A DNA stretch of 64,000 nucleotides from NCBI GenBank assembly GCA_023101725.1, contig JALJCO010003418.1, positions 26,001 through 90,000 on the forward strand. The letters are read 5' to 3'. This document shows, in pieces, positions 48,801-59,513 of this stretch. This DNA is from Atherinomorus stipes (lineage: Eukaryota > Chordata > Actinopteri > Atheriniformes > Atherinidae). The stretch's first letter is position 1, and every line of letters starts with the position of its first letter. The translations under genes were made by a program, and so were the position numbers. Below the pieces are notes generated by a model. It did not search any database, was not told where the DNA came from, and saw only the letters and a list, made by a program, of their open reading frames with translations.

Positions 48801-51800
48801 AACACCTGAACCGTGATGATGCAGCAGCAGCGACCAGCTCTGTGACCTCAGACCTTCTCTGATTGGTGGATTGTTTTTCTGTCTGATGCAAAGATGAAGA
48901 AAATCAACCTCAGTTAGAAAAAATAAACATCGCAAAATGGCAAGACAGAATTTTGTCACTGACGTGAACGCTGCCGTTGGCTTGACATTAATTGGATTAA
49001 AGCTGTTGCCGTGTGAATCTTTCGGACTAAATATTCGGAGTCGGTGTGTAAAGGCCTTAAGTCGATGTAGGAATTACTGAGTTCTGATTTTAATCCTGTT
49101 TTTTGTTCTACTATCCTTCCAGCCGTTCCTGATGTGCATGTTGCAGGTCATAAATGTGTCTGCACGCCGTATTTTAAGGTGTAATGTGTGTATTTGACCC
49201 TTTTCCGCCCTGGAAAGTCCTGCGTGCTGCATTCAGTGTCACTGTTGTTGTGAAGAAACCATCAGAATGGAGGAGATGTCCTTCATGAGAGGAAAGTGTG
49301 ACCTCTGGAGGACGTTTTCTGTTACTTCGGAGGATGTTTGCTCTGCTCGCCTGTCTTAGCTGAGACATGTGCTGCATGGTGTTCAAGCTGGAAAACAAAT
49401 GTTTTCCTTACCAGCTGATATTCAGTGGAAAGCTTGCTCACAACGTTGCATTCATGGACCAGTTTGTAGGCTTCTGATCCGTTTTCTGACCCAAACTAAT
49501 ACGAGTGACTCAAGCTGCTTCGTTTTTATAACTCCATGCTTGTAGAAATGCATCAGGAGGATTGTGTGAGAGGAAATAAACTCTGCATGTTCATGTAACT
49601 CTGTGGTGCATTTTACATGCATTTAGGAAACGCCAAACATTTTTAATTATCTGTGCCAGAAATGCCGGGATTACAAATCCTCTGATTCTTTTGACCCGGG
49701 AAAACTGCCAAGCAATCACACCGACATGGATGTCAGTGTGCAAACGCTTGTCAGCTGTGCCTGCTCCTGCACAGCTGGAGAAACAGGAAAGATCAGCCAT
49801 GTTTGTCTGTCTGTCCTGTCCAGATCATATCCTACAGTCAGTCCGTCAGCGTGAGCAGCCCCCATTTTCAGGACCGTGTGGGTTTCGCCGCCAAAATGCC
49901 GTCACGCGACGTGTCGCTGTTCATCAACAACACGCAGGAGTCGGACTCGGGCCGCTACCTCTGCCAGGTCCTCATTCCCGGCAAAGTCGGCCTCACCGCG
50001 GAGCTCAGCCTGAACGTGAAGGGTGAGGAGGAGACGGCTGCATCACGGCTGGACTCATGTCAGCACTGAAACGTCATGTTGTAGAAATCCATCCTCTGTT
50101 CCGTCTCCAGTTCCTCCTGCTGTTCCCACGTGCTCCATGTCCGGGAAACCGGTGCTGAAGGGAAACGTGACCATGAGCTGCAGGTCCAGCACCGGGAAGC
50201 CCATCCCCCTGTACAAGTGGAAGAAAACCAGCCCCGCTTCTGAGGTCTTCTTCTCGCCCATGGCCGGTAAGTGGCTCATCGTGGAGCTTATCCGTGGTGT
50301 CGTTCACAGATGCCGACTCACAGTAGCAATAGCAACTTTATTTAATGCACTTTTAAAACAACAAAGTTGACCAACGTGCTACAGTGTAAACATAAGATAA
50401 AACAATATAATCATAATAAGATCAACGGAGTTAACCTCCATAAAAAATATAAAACTAGAAAGCAGTTAAAACAAATCAAAATGTCAAAATGTCACGTTGG
50501 GCCAAATGCCAAAGCAAACAAAGAAGATTTAAGAAGAGACTTAAAAACTGTTGAAGAGGCCTGTCGGATTTGCAACGGCAACTTATTCCAAAGTGTAGGT
50601 GCAGCCAGCACAAGAGCCCGGTCTCCTCTGAGCTTCCTACTGGCCCTGGACACAGCTATGGGGGGGCTGGTCAGCCACCCTAAGAGATGGAGAGGGAGCG
50701 TAGGAGCAAAGGAGCTCAGAGAGGTACCGCGGGGCACGACCGTTCAGGCACTTAAATGCAAATAAAAGTCGTTTTATCCCGAAGTAAAGTGCATTACAGT
50801 AATCCAGCCGGGTCGTTGCAAAGGCATGGATTACAGTTTCAAAGTGCTTTCGTGCTAAAAGGTGTTTTATTTTGGCCAGCTGGCCCTGAGAACTGAGCGA
50901 ATCTGGCTATCAAGCTTTAGCTCAGGATCCATTTTACAATCTCTGACTTGGAAAACACCTTCAGATTGTTTAGAACCACAGGAGGAACACCAGTAGGATC
51001 GAGTCCAAACACCATCATCTCAGTCATTAAGATTCTGATAATTCAGTGTCATCCAAGACTTAATGTCGTGTAAACATGCTTGGAGAGAGTTCAGAGAGAG
51101 CCCATCCTTCTTCAGATCTGGCAGTCATCTGCATAACAATGAAATGAAATGCCATACTTCCTAATAATTGAGCCAAGGGAAAGCAGGTATAAAGAAAATA
51201 AGAGTGGGCCCAAAATGGACCCCTGTGGCACTCCATACAACAATGGAGTACAAGAGTACAAGAGTAAAGATGCATGACGTGATGAGCGGATCGTCAGTGT
51301 GAGCGTCTGTAAAAGCAGAAGATTATTCACAAGAAACATTCAGCTAATCATCACCTGCAAACCTCAGAGGGTGGGGGGTCACCTGCAAACCTCAGAGGGT
51401 GGGGGGTCTCGTTTATAAACTGTGCGCAGGATTTTTACTAACAGTGTTCGTGCGCCAAAAACCTCACGTTTGCATGCACCAAAAATATTTGGATTTATTT
51501 ATTTATTTATCTTAATTTTAATTTTATTTTTTTTACTTGTCCTGTCCAAAAATTCGGATTTATAAAACCGTGCGTGCGCAAAGATCCAAGCGATGTCCCC
51601 GTATAAATCACACTCTCCTGGAAGTTTGCTCAGGTGAATTTGGCTCCGCCCCCTACACACCCATTTCCACCAGAAATGGTCAATGCAATGCTGATGGATG
51701 TTTCTGCATATAAATAAGCCAGGTGATGTGTGTTTTTTAAAGCTTCACCGTGGCGACGATGCCTGGTGGAAGAAAAGCGCTTCTGTCTAAAACGAACGTA

Positions 51801-53390
51801 TCGGCCACAGAACGTCTGGAACATGAGCCCGAACTGTAAATGTCAGAAAGCGACTGCAACACAGAAAACAAGACGTTAAATGGAGGGCGGGACCTGATCC
51901 ACGGCCGGTTGACCTACTTTGAAGACGTGATTGGCTCTGGATGACTTTTAGGACTGTCCTCAGTGAGAAGCTGCATCTTTCACATTCAAGCCGACTGTTT
52001 TCATCCTGCTTTAGATGAAAAAAACGGCACTCTGAAGCTGAGCAACCTGAGCAGCAACATGTCCGGGAAGTACGAGTGCACAGCCAGCAACTCCGCCGGA
52101 TCCGAGGTCTGCGTCATCAACCTGGAGGTCATCAGCTGTAAGTAACCACGGCAACGAGCCGAGGTAACGCAGAGATGCTGTGGTCTCTGATAACACGTCA
52201 CCGTGTGCTCCGTCATTCCAGCCAACAAAGTGGGAGTGATCGTCGGTGCAACGGTGGGCTCGGTGCTCGGCTTCATCTTCCTCCTCTTCGTCTGCCTCGC
52301 GTTCCTGCTGTTTCTGAGGAGGCGGAGAGACCATGAGGACGACATGGCCAATGACATCAAGTGAGTTCATGACAAACTCTTCCGTTACAGGAGGTGAGTG
52401 GAGCAGGGCGGGTCCAGGTGAGGGGGTCAGGCGGGGGTCCAGACCGGGACCAGGGTGGCACAGGGTTTAGATTCTAGGCCTTTGCTAAGTCCCCCCCCCC
52501 TCATGGTTACAGTTGCTAAGTCTGACAAGCTTTCTTCTTAAACCGCCTCTTCGTTCATTGCTGTTCACTTCAGGTTAGCTCGGTTAGCATTAGCTGAGCT
52601 GTCAATCATGTGCCCTGAGGCCCGGAGCGGCCTTGTCTTTACCCATGTTCGTATTTTCCGGAGTGACGACCCCCGCGCCGCGGCGAGGGTTAGGGGGGGA
52701 ACAGGTTTGACTTTCTGCAGACGGAGCTGGGTGCCGACGTCCTCATGCTCCGTCACATCCACGTTTTCCTGGGTGTTGGGGCGTCTGTGAGTTTGCTGTT
52801 GCATCGCTGAATCTTTGCTCGGTGTTTCCATGGTAACGTTCCTCTGCTCACACCCTCTCCTCCTCCTCGCCTCCAGGGAGGACGCTCAGGCTCCGAAGCG
52901 AGTCTCCTGGGCGAAGAGCGGCATGGGCTCGGACGTCATCTCCAAGAACGGCACGCTGTCCTCCATCGCCTCCAGCCCGCACCACAGAGAGCCCCCCCAC
53001 CACCATCACCACCACCTGCAGCAGTACCCCCAGCATCCCGCCTCGGACACCGCCTCCATCATCACCGCCACGGGCAGCACGGCCGGCTACAGGCCCCCCC
53101 GCCACCAGAGGGCCTCCAGCCCCACCCACTACAACTACACCAGCAGCAGCACCCTGCCGCGGGGCCACCCGGTCTCCGGCGAGGCCGTCACCAACGGCGG
53201 CTCCGTGCCGGGGCAGGAGCGCTACACGCCGCTGCCCCAGGCCCCCGCGCTGCCACAGCCGCAGGTGCAGCGCCAGGCGGCCCCCCCGCCGCCGCTGCCC
53301 ACCTCCACCATCACGGCCTCCAACATCAGCCGCATGGGAGGGGTGCCCATCATGGTGCCTGCACAGAACCAGGCGGGCTCTCTGGTGTAA
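45743..53390 (+). CDS. esam: Endothelial cell-selective adhesion molecule (ESAM-like), exons 2-7, 5' end missing
   Basis: Homophilic adhesion protein of endothelial tight junctions, with two Ig domains, one membrane span and a PDZ-binding tail. Six exons with GT/AG junctions: 45743-45891, 49824-50022, 50111-50266, 52015-52137, 52222-52360 and 52877-53390 (stop TAA 53388-53390). Phases are consistent (1, 0, 1, 1, 1, 2), giving about 425 residues without a signal peptide. The V domain has Ala (LRASY) where the B-strand Cys is usual, and Cys at SGRYLCQV; I recall human ESAM also lacks that first Cys. The C2 domain has both cysteines (MSC and YEC). The tail keeps SKNGTLSS and ends [12 protein letters not shown], matching human ESAM as I recall it. 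The first exon (start and signal peptide) was not found. Human ESAM is about 390 residues; this tail is longer and histidine/proline-rich. Confidence 0.92.
46205..48466. repeat. 20-bp minisatellite in esam intron 2, about 110 copies
   Basis: Units of 19-20 bp: AATAAACATGTTTACAGCAG, with GAAGG and GACTGA variants. Each unit contains the perfect 12-bp palindrome TAAACATGTTTA, that is, two inverted forkhead-type TAAACA cores, and many have GCAGGAATAAACA, which joins an ETS-type GGAA core to a TAAACA core. In the right half, units with GACTGAACATG alternate with GAAGGAATAAACATG units, a two-type higher-order pattern. Confidence 0.96.
48471..49057. mobile_element. MITE with TAA target duplication, PIF/Harbinger-like, in esam intron 2
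   Basis: TAA flanks both ends (48468-48470 and 49058-49060). The left terminus AGGCTTTTTCACACCG and the right terminus read in reverse, AGGCCTTTACACACCG, match at 13 of 16 bases. A 3-bp TAA/TTA duplication with such termini is typical of PIF/Harbinger. It is 587 bp with no transposase frame, and begins within a few bases of the end of the 20-bp array. Confidence 0.75.
49824..50022 (+). CDS. esam: esam exon 3: C-terminal half of the V-type Ig domain
   Basis: Acceptor CCTGTCCAG before 49824, donor GTGAGG from 50023; phase 0 in, phase 1 out. It encodes [10 protein letters not shown], an INNTQES sequon (NNT), the F-strand motif DSGRYLCQV, and ends SLNVK. The DSGxYxC motif is the standard Ig signature. 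Confidence 0.92.
50111..50266 (+). CDS. esam: esam exon 4: first half of the C2-type Ig domain
   Basis: Acceptor CCGTCTCCAG before 50111, donor GTAAGT from 50267; phase 1 in and out. It encodes VPPAVPTC, the B-strand GNVTMSC with a sequon, and YKWKK with the core Trp. The preceding intron is only 88 bp. Confidence 0.92.
50325..51345 (-). mobile_element. Second L2-type LINE remnant, in esam intron 4
   Basis: On the minus strand, 51112-51339 encodes [20 protein letters not shown] and a YADD box, and 50492-50737 encodes a C-terminal part with [19 protein letters not shown], both typical of L2. The 3' UTR tail with TTTATTTAATGC is at 50325-50345. Frameshifts and deletions lie between the two parts. 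Orientation is antisense to esam. Dead copy. Confidence 0.85.
51353..51409. repeat. Two-copy 28-bp direct repeat
   Basis: CACCTGCAAACCTCAGAGGG plus a GTGGGGGGT tail occurs twice in tandem. Confidence 0.9.
51410..51950. mobile_element. Possible Harbinger-type fragment in esam intron 4
   Basis: The sequence TCGTTTATAAACTGTGCGCA, then GTGCGCCAAAAACC and CTCCGCCCCCTACAC, followed near 51750 by a short start-like frame [12 protein letters not shown], resembles the 5' part of fish PIF/Harbinger elements and the start of their Myb-like protein, as I remember them. I see no terminal repeat pair, so this is tentative. Confidence 0.4.
52015..52137 (+). CDS. esam: esam exon 5: second half of the C2-type Ig domain
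   Basis: Acceptor CTGCTTTAG before 52015, donor GTAAGT from 52138; phase 1 in and out. It encodes [20 protein letters not shown] followed by [13 protein letters not shown]. Three sequons are seen (NGT, NLS, NMS). The YEC cysteine pairs with the Cys of exon 4 in the Ig fold. Confidence 0.93.
52222..52360 (+). CDS. esam: esam exon 6: transmembrane segment and juxtamembrane part
   Basis: Acceptor GTCATTCCAG before 52222, donor GTGAGT from 52361; phase 1 in, phase 2 out. It encodes a hydrophobic span of about 25 residues beginning near [10 protein letters not shown], followed by the basic stop-transfer RRRRDHEDD and ANDIK. The preceding intron is 84 bp. Confidence 0.92.
52877..53390 (+). CDS. 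esam: esam exon 7: cytoplasmic tail and stop
   Basis: Acceptor GCCTCCAG before 52877; phase 2 in. It encodes [13 protein letters not shown], the SKNGTLSS motif, an HHHHHH run, a proline/glutamine-rich stretch and the C terminus [12 protein letters not shown] with a PDZ-type S-L-V end. The tail is longer than in human ESAM as I recall it and is GC-rich, unlike the AT-rich introns. Confidence 0.93.
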
Positions 53391-54746
53391 CAGCTGGCTT
53401 CTCCTGAAGCGAACGCTAACGTTTATTACAGTTTAGCACCAAGTGGAACCGTCGCTTCCACGCCGTTTACTCGCTTCACACATACGTTATAGAAAACTTT
53501 ATATTCTGTTCACTCTATATGTTGAAAATGACATTTGTCTTGTATCCTATTTTCTACTTTAAAGCATTTCTTATACATTTTGTCATATTATGCTTAGAAG
53601 TGTTGAAGCGTCTGAAGCAGGACCAACGCAGCTCTGAGCACATGCTTGTGCTTCTGCTCAGAGCGGGAATGTGGCTCCAACATTGTGAAGGTTGATGTAT
53701 AAACGAGTATATTTCTGCAGCAGATGTATGAGAGCGTAGAAAAGACGACGTAATGTATCTTTATGGTCAATTTTGGCACCCGCAAATATCATAATCCTTT
53801 TGTTGTTGTTGTTTTCTAGCAGGGGCTTCTGTTTCGTTTCATTTTCTAAAATGCTCTTAGATGATTCTTTAAAGGCGGATTAGCGAAAGCTTCTTATGAT
53901 ATTGAGCTACTATCCAGATCTGCTCTGTGGAACTTTGCTGAGATGAATTTTCACTCCTGCGTTGCAGAACGTTGAAGCTTCCTGCAGCATTGAAGTTGTA
54001 AATAAGATATTTATTGGTTGTTAGATGAGGCGGGCGAGGCGTCCGTGGGCGACACTGGATACCGAACCAAAGATGTACAGTACGCGTCGCATCTTTACGC
54101 CAACATTTATGCGTTATAGCTTTGTTTCCAAGTGTAGAGAAAAGGAAGGATGGAAAGGAGTTTAAACACATTTTCATTTAACGCCAAAGGCTTTTTTTGT
54201 TTGTTTTGAACAAACATCTGACATTCAGCTTCAGAAACGGAAAAGCTGATTTAGCGCTCCGACACAGAAATGCGCCTTTTTGGAGGGTTTTCTTTACCAT
54301 TTAAAAGTTCGTTCTTTTCACCTAAAACTAGATTCTAAAGACGGGCAGTGTGATGTTTCCAGGTGGCTTCCTCACAGCTTCCAGGACGCGACGATTTCCT
54401 GATGCAATTTGGCAGAAACTGGAATCTACTGTAAAACATGAAAGATGGTGGGATTTGCTCATATGTGGGTGCAATCTGTGCCAAGAAATGAGATGTATGA
54501 TGAGAGGAGAGTGCGTAAACCTTAGCAGCTGTCTGCGTGACGTCATATAGAGTCTAGAAATGGAAATCAAGTTTCCTGCAGACGTTCAGCAGAAACGACA
54601 AAGTTTTCCAAACAAAAGGAACCTCAATGCGACACAACTGTAGAGAAAAATGGAGAAGCCACGTGTTTCTGATGACGTATTACAGCTCAGTAAAACCTCT
54701 CCCAGAAGCAGGAACTGGGATTGTTCTCAGGTGGAAAGTAGTGATG
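53391..54746 (+). other. esam 3' untranslated region and downstream sequence
   Basis: AT-rich sequence follows the stop. No canonical AATAAA poly(A) signal is obvious in the first kilobase, so the transcript end cannot be placed. No other gene recognised. Confidence 0.5.
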
Positions 54747-55053
54747 TGCAATACCACCGATTTGATACGAAGTCAAATTCAAGCCAGTATTTGAGCCAAA
54801 CTGGAAGAAGTGGGATAAACAGCAGAGACCTCCAGATCAACGTCAGACAATCACTGGAAAAAGGGGACGATTACTCCACGTTCCCTCTGTTAACATGAAT
54901 TCATCATGTTTATTTTTTGTTTAGAAAAAATTGTGCATTTACTATAATCATGTGGACTGAAAATAGAACAACTGAACACAGTTCTGTCATGTTTGTTCAC
55001 CACCGTTACCTCCAGGTATAATGTTACCCCAGGGCGACTGGCTACCCAGATTT

Positions 55054-55233
55054 CCCGCATGACGCTCGTGTGGGAGGTCGGGGTTCAAACCCCGTCCTCC
55101 CGCATGACGCTCGTGCGGGAGGTCGGGGTTCAAACCCCGTCCTCCCGCATGACGCTCGTGCGGGAGGTCTGGGTTCAAACCCCGTCCTCCCACATGACGC
55201 TCGTGTGGGAGGTCGGGGTTCAAACCCCGTCCT
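55054..55233. repeat. 45-bp tandem repeat, four copies, with tRNA T-arm-like core
   Basis: Unit CCCGCATGACGCTCGTG, then a GGAGGTC stretch, then GGGGTTCAAACCCC, four copies 45 bp apart. The last core looks like a tRNA T-arm (B-box GGTTCAA). The 45-bp period keeps both strands open for about 90 codons, an artefact. Confidence 0.9.
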
Positions 55234-56370
55234 TGTATCTCATCCTCTCTGTGCTCAGGCACATTTAGCCTGATTTTGCTGTCATTGGTCAACATAAGTG
55301 GTGATGATGCTGGTTGAAAAAAGTGAAACTGCCTGTTTGTTAAAGTTTCTCCACATGTTTTCTGTGGCAGGGGCGCCTAAACTTCTGCCTTCAAGGGTCA
55401 AAGTGAAAATATACCAGTGACTCTTGGGCAAGTCAGAGATTTTAAGAGTGAAACTCATAAAAATGTAAAGCAAAGTCATTTGAACTATTCTTCAATATTT
55501 AGCTTTTCCAAAATAACATAAAGCCATAGTACAACAAACAAACAAACAAACAAACTGCAACCAAATATGATTTTTCATGTTGATACTGTAGCGGTTGCTG
55601 TGATTGGTTCCTGGTAGATGGACTTGTTTGCATATTTCCCATCATGCCACCTGTCCATGCAGTCCCGTGACTGAATCCCCATCTGGACTCATTCAAGTCA
55701 TTCAGTGACACACACGTGTGCACACCAGTGGAAGGGGGAACAGTGTGCATTACGGGTGTCACACGGTCATCAGTGGTGTATCAATCTGGGCTAAAAGTGA
55801 CACATTGGGGGGGTGTGAGGAGTCTGTTCTCACACCCCTGCACCCCCTCACACCCCTGCCACTGTCCTGCAGGTATCAGTGCTGCCTTGCATTAGTACAC
55901 CTGATTCACGTTAATGTATCAATCAGCCGAACAGGTTGTGAACTATGACTCACTAACTAGAGTCAGGCGTGTTGAACACGGAGGCCTAAAAACCTGCAGG
56001 ATTGTGGTCTTCAGGCTGGATGAGCTCGATGTGATGTGAAAATCATGTGTAGGGTATAAGTGACCAAATGCTGTTGGAGTAAAAGTTATTGGATAATCTG
56101 GGATAAAGTGATGAAATTGTGAAGGTTTAAAATGTGACAAGAACTCAGATTACTTCATCAAATTTATTTCAGTCACTCTGTATCAACATGAAATATTCAG
56201 GTTTATTAAATATGAATAGTTTGTGTGAATTTAACTCAATTTTTAGGGTTGCTGCCAAAGTAAATGATCTGTGTGCGACCACTGTCCACTTTTGAATGAA
56301 GTGAATCCATCAGGTTCTTTTTTTCCGTGCGAGATCGCTTCTGTTGATCCCACTTCTCCAGTTTGGCTCA
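55234..56370. other. Non-coding sequence, no element resolved
   Basis: No gene recognised. Near 56330, reversed, the sequence TTGAGCCAAACTGGAGAAG matches a stretch near 54791 in the candidate outer hAT-like element, so part of this is repeat-derived. Confidence 0.4.
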
Positions 56371-56379
56371 AGTAGTTTT

Positions 56380-56470
56380 CTCAACTCAGCCTCTTTTGTC
56401 TCAGTGATGTCTTTTGTCTTTTAGCTCAACTCAGCCTCTTTTGTCTCAGTGACGTCTTTTGTCTTTTAGC
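56380..56470. repeat. Two-copy 45-bp direct repeat
   Basis: CTCAACTCAGCCTCTTTTG plus TCTCAGTGATGTC and TTTTGTCTTTTAG, twice in tandem with one or two differences. Confidence 0.9.
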
Positions 56471-56529
56471 TCACCTCCTGCTCCGAAGGAGAAGTAATTC
56501 AGGAACAGCTGATCACAGAATGATGCCTT

Positions 56530-56700
56530 CATGATCTCCGGGGGCAGATTGAGCCACACATGAGCAACACATTTTTCCTACGCCCTAACCTCCATGTGAA
56601 TGGATCACACTCCAACAGGCACATCGGGAGCCATCTTGGGGTTCAGTGCCTTGCCCAAGGACACTTCGATTTGCAAGCTGTGTCTCATTTGGAAGTCGAC
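56530..56700. repeat. Dispersed fish repeat fragment
   Basis: GGGTTCAGTGCCTTGCCCAA followed by GGACACTTCGATTTGC is a string I recognise from many dispersed fish repeats. I cannot assign the family. Confidence 0.5.
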
Positions 56701-57682
56701 GCACTTTAGTCGGCTGTATACGTCACAGCGACACATCAAGTAGCGTCAAGTGTAAAGCCTCTGAATCCACCCGACAAACCTGCACTTGGTTTGGCCTGAA
56801 ACGAAGGATGCTGCCGAAGTCTCCTCCCAGAATTCATTGCGCCCTAGATGGGAGGGAATAAGCAGCAGAGCTACGACTGTAACATTTGGACAGATATTCG
56901 TGGATTTAACGTCAGATGAAGGATTTACCAGCTAGAAACTATAGATAGTCTCTGTGGAAATTTTAAATGTGGGCAATCTCAAAGATTTTTTGCCTCAGAA
57001 AATGCATTTGATTTTATTCAGTTAAAAGGTGTTCAGGTAGACAGGTGCATGAGAAGGGTTAAACTTACTGGCTCCATTCAGGTTTTCCACTGTTAAAGAA
57101 TGGCGTCGCCAGACAGCTGTGGAGTCTGCACTTGCTATGCAACTGGACTGGTGCATTATGGGAAATTCTCGTGGGCTAGAATGTCTCACCTCATCAGAAA
57201 GCGTAGACTACGAAGTCTACTCAGCGGGCCTACCGTACGCAGTCCGTGCACTTGGACGTTGTTAACTTCCAGATGAGACACAGCTGCGATCTGGGGAAGC
57301 CTGGAATCCATCCCCCGACCCTCCGGTTGGCCCGCGACTCCTTCCAGCCGAGCTACAACTTCAATGATCCGGTGCATTTCCACCTCCCGCCGGTGACGAG
57401 TGGGGACCAGAATATCAGTTAATGGTGTCGTATATGAAATGCAGCCATTCTCTGAACGTGAGGCTGGAAAACTACGGGAAACTTCAGAAAACAGAGGAAT
57501 GAAGTAATTCACTTCATCAACACGACAAAGCATCTTCTTCCCTAATATCAGCTTCTCTCACTCACACGATGCCAAATTCAGATTTTCAACTTTATATCTT
57601 TGTAGTTTGTGTTACATGAACACTTAACTGTATTCCAGTTAGTGATGAACTTCAAATGTATCAGTCGTTTTACAGGAAAGTT
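56701..57682. other. Non-coding sequence, no gene recognised
   Basis: An open frame of 115 codons on the minus strand (57186-57533) has no recognisable domain. Some of this may be repeat-derived. Confidence 0.4.
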
Positions 57683-57849
57683 GATTCTAGCAGGGATGGG
57701 CGATACCAGCATTTGTCCTGTACATACGATACCAGTAGTTTATGGTACTTTTCCATCAATAGCGATACTTTTTATCCCTTAAAAGAAAATCACGATTGGA
57801 CAGTTTGCATCAATATCTTGATATCAAGGGAAACAATAGATATAAGTAT

Positions 57850-58040
57850 TGGGGGGGTGGGTAGCTTAGTGGGAATGATGCAGGCTTTGGTACAGACGAC
57901 CTGGGTTCAAGTCCCCGACACGACACTCAGGTGAACCAATGTGGACCCCTAAGCAACGTCCCCAACCCCCCCCAACCACGCCCCAAGCAGCAGACCACCC
58001 CCCCCCCGATAAACACTGTACAGAGATGGTGAAATGCAGA
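57850..58040 (+). mobile_element. tRNA-derived SINE nested in the hAT-type element
   Basis: TGGGTAGCTTAGTGGGAATG contains an A-box-like TAGCTTAGTGG; about 50 bases on, CTGGGTTCAAGTCCC contains a B-box-like GGTTCAAGTCC, the spacing of an RNA polymerase III promoter. The downstream GTGAACCAATGTGG and CCCCTAAGCAAC sequence and C-runs resemble the body of fish tRNA-type SINEs. Confidence 0.7.
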
Positions 58041-58344
58041 ACCCTCATTTTCCCTCAGGGATCAGAACAGTACATAAAAGAGTCAAACTTGAGAGCAGAA
58101 GTACTGGAAAGAAATACTTTACAACAATAATAAATTATATTCATGAGTAATTCAACAAAAATAAGATTAAAAACTTCTTTTAGTGATCACATAACTGAAG
58201 TACAGGTTGAGATTTAGATTTATTCAGTGGAAAATGTTCAAATATGAAGTATAATACTGATATGATCAATTTACCAAAACATGATGAGCACCGACCAGAA
58301 CGATACCAGAACATCATCATCATCACTAACGACATCATCACAAC

Positions 58345-59348
58345 GTCTGATAGGCTACCACCATCATGTGATACAGAAGCTAGAATCTGATAGGCTACCA
58401 CCATCATGTGATGCAGAAGCTAGAATCTGATAGGCTACCACCATCATGTGATAGAGAAGCTAGAATCTGATAGGCTACCACCATCATGTGATACAGAAGC
58501 TAGAATCTGATAGGCTACCACCATCATGTGATGCAGAAGCTAGAATCTGATAGGCTACCACCATCATGTGATAGAGAAGCTAGAATCTGATAGGCTACCA
58601 CCATCATGTGATACAGAAGCTAGAATCTGATAGGCTACCACCATCATGTGGTACAGAAGCTAGAATCTGATAGGCTACCACCATCATGTGATACAGAAGC
58701 TAGAATCTGATAGGCTACCACCATCATGTGATACAGAAGCTAGAATCTGATAGGCTACCACCATCATGTGATACAGAAGCTAGAATCTGATAGGCTACCA
58801 CCATCATGTGATACAGAAGCTAAAATCTGATAGGCTACCACCATCATGTGATACAGAAGCTAGAATCTGATAGGCTACCACCATCATGTGATACAGAAGC
58901 TAGAATCTGATAGGCTACCACCATCATGTGATACAGAAACTAGAATCTGATAGGCTACCACCATCATGTGACACAGAAGCTAGAATCTGATAGGCTACCA
59001 CCATCATGTGATACAGAAGCTAAAATCTGATAGGCTACCACCATCATGTGATACAGAAACTAGAATCTGATAGGCTACCACCATCATGTGATACAGAAGC
59101 TAGAATCTGATAGGCTACCACCATCATGTGATATAGCAGCTAAAATCTGATAGGCTACCACCATCATGTGATACAGAAGCTAAAATCTGATAGGCTACCA
59201 CCATCATGTGACACAGAAGCTAGAATCTGATAGGCTACCACCATCATGTGATACAGAAGCTAAAATCTGATAGGCTACCACCATCATGTGATACAGAAGC
59301 TAGAATCTGATAGGCTACCACCATCATGTGACACAGAAGCTAGAATCT
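58345..59348. repeat. 40-bp minisatellite inside the hAT-type element, about 25 copies
   Basis: Unit TAGAATCTGATAGGCTACCA then CCATCATGTGATACAGAAGC. The first seven units follow ATACAG, ATGCAG, ATAGAG in order twice and restart, a 120-bp higher-order unit; later copies vary with AAAATC and ACACAG. Confidence 0.96.
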
Positions 59349-59469
59349 GGCCGCTTTAATCATTTCAGCCTAAAACTGCATGTCTTGTATCTGTACTGTG
59401 GTATCACGATACCCAAAAAAGTATTGATTCTGATATTTTCTCTATGTCAAAATATCGACTCCATGGTAT

Positions 59470-59513
59470 TGGTTCAAGATTGGTTCAAGGAGTCTTGAAC
59501 CAATCTTGAACCA
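59470..59513. other. 20-bp perfect hairpin near the right end of the hAT-type element
   Basis: Arms 59470-59489 (TGGTTCAAG twice with AT between) and 59494-59513 are perfect reverse complements around a GAGT loop. It lies 21 bp inside the right terminus. Confidence 0.93.

Noticed and set aside
57186..57533. 115-codon minus-strand frame as a domesticated transposase
   Set aside because: No catalytic or zinc-binding motif is visible; the length is within chance for this composition.
57850..58040. Functional tRNA gene
   Set aside because: A and B boxes are present, but no acceptor or anticodon stem folds properly and the body continues as a SINE.
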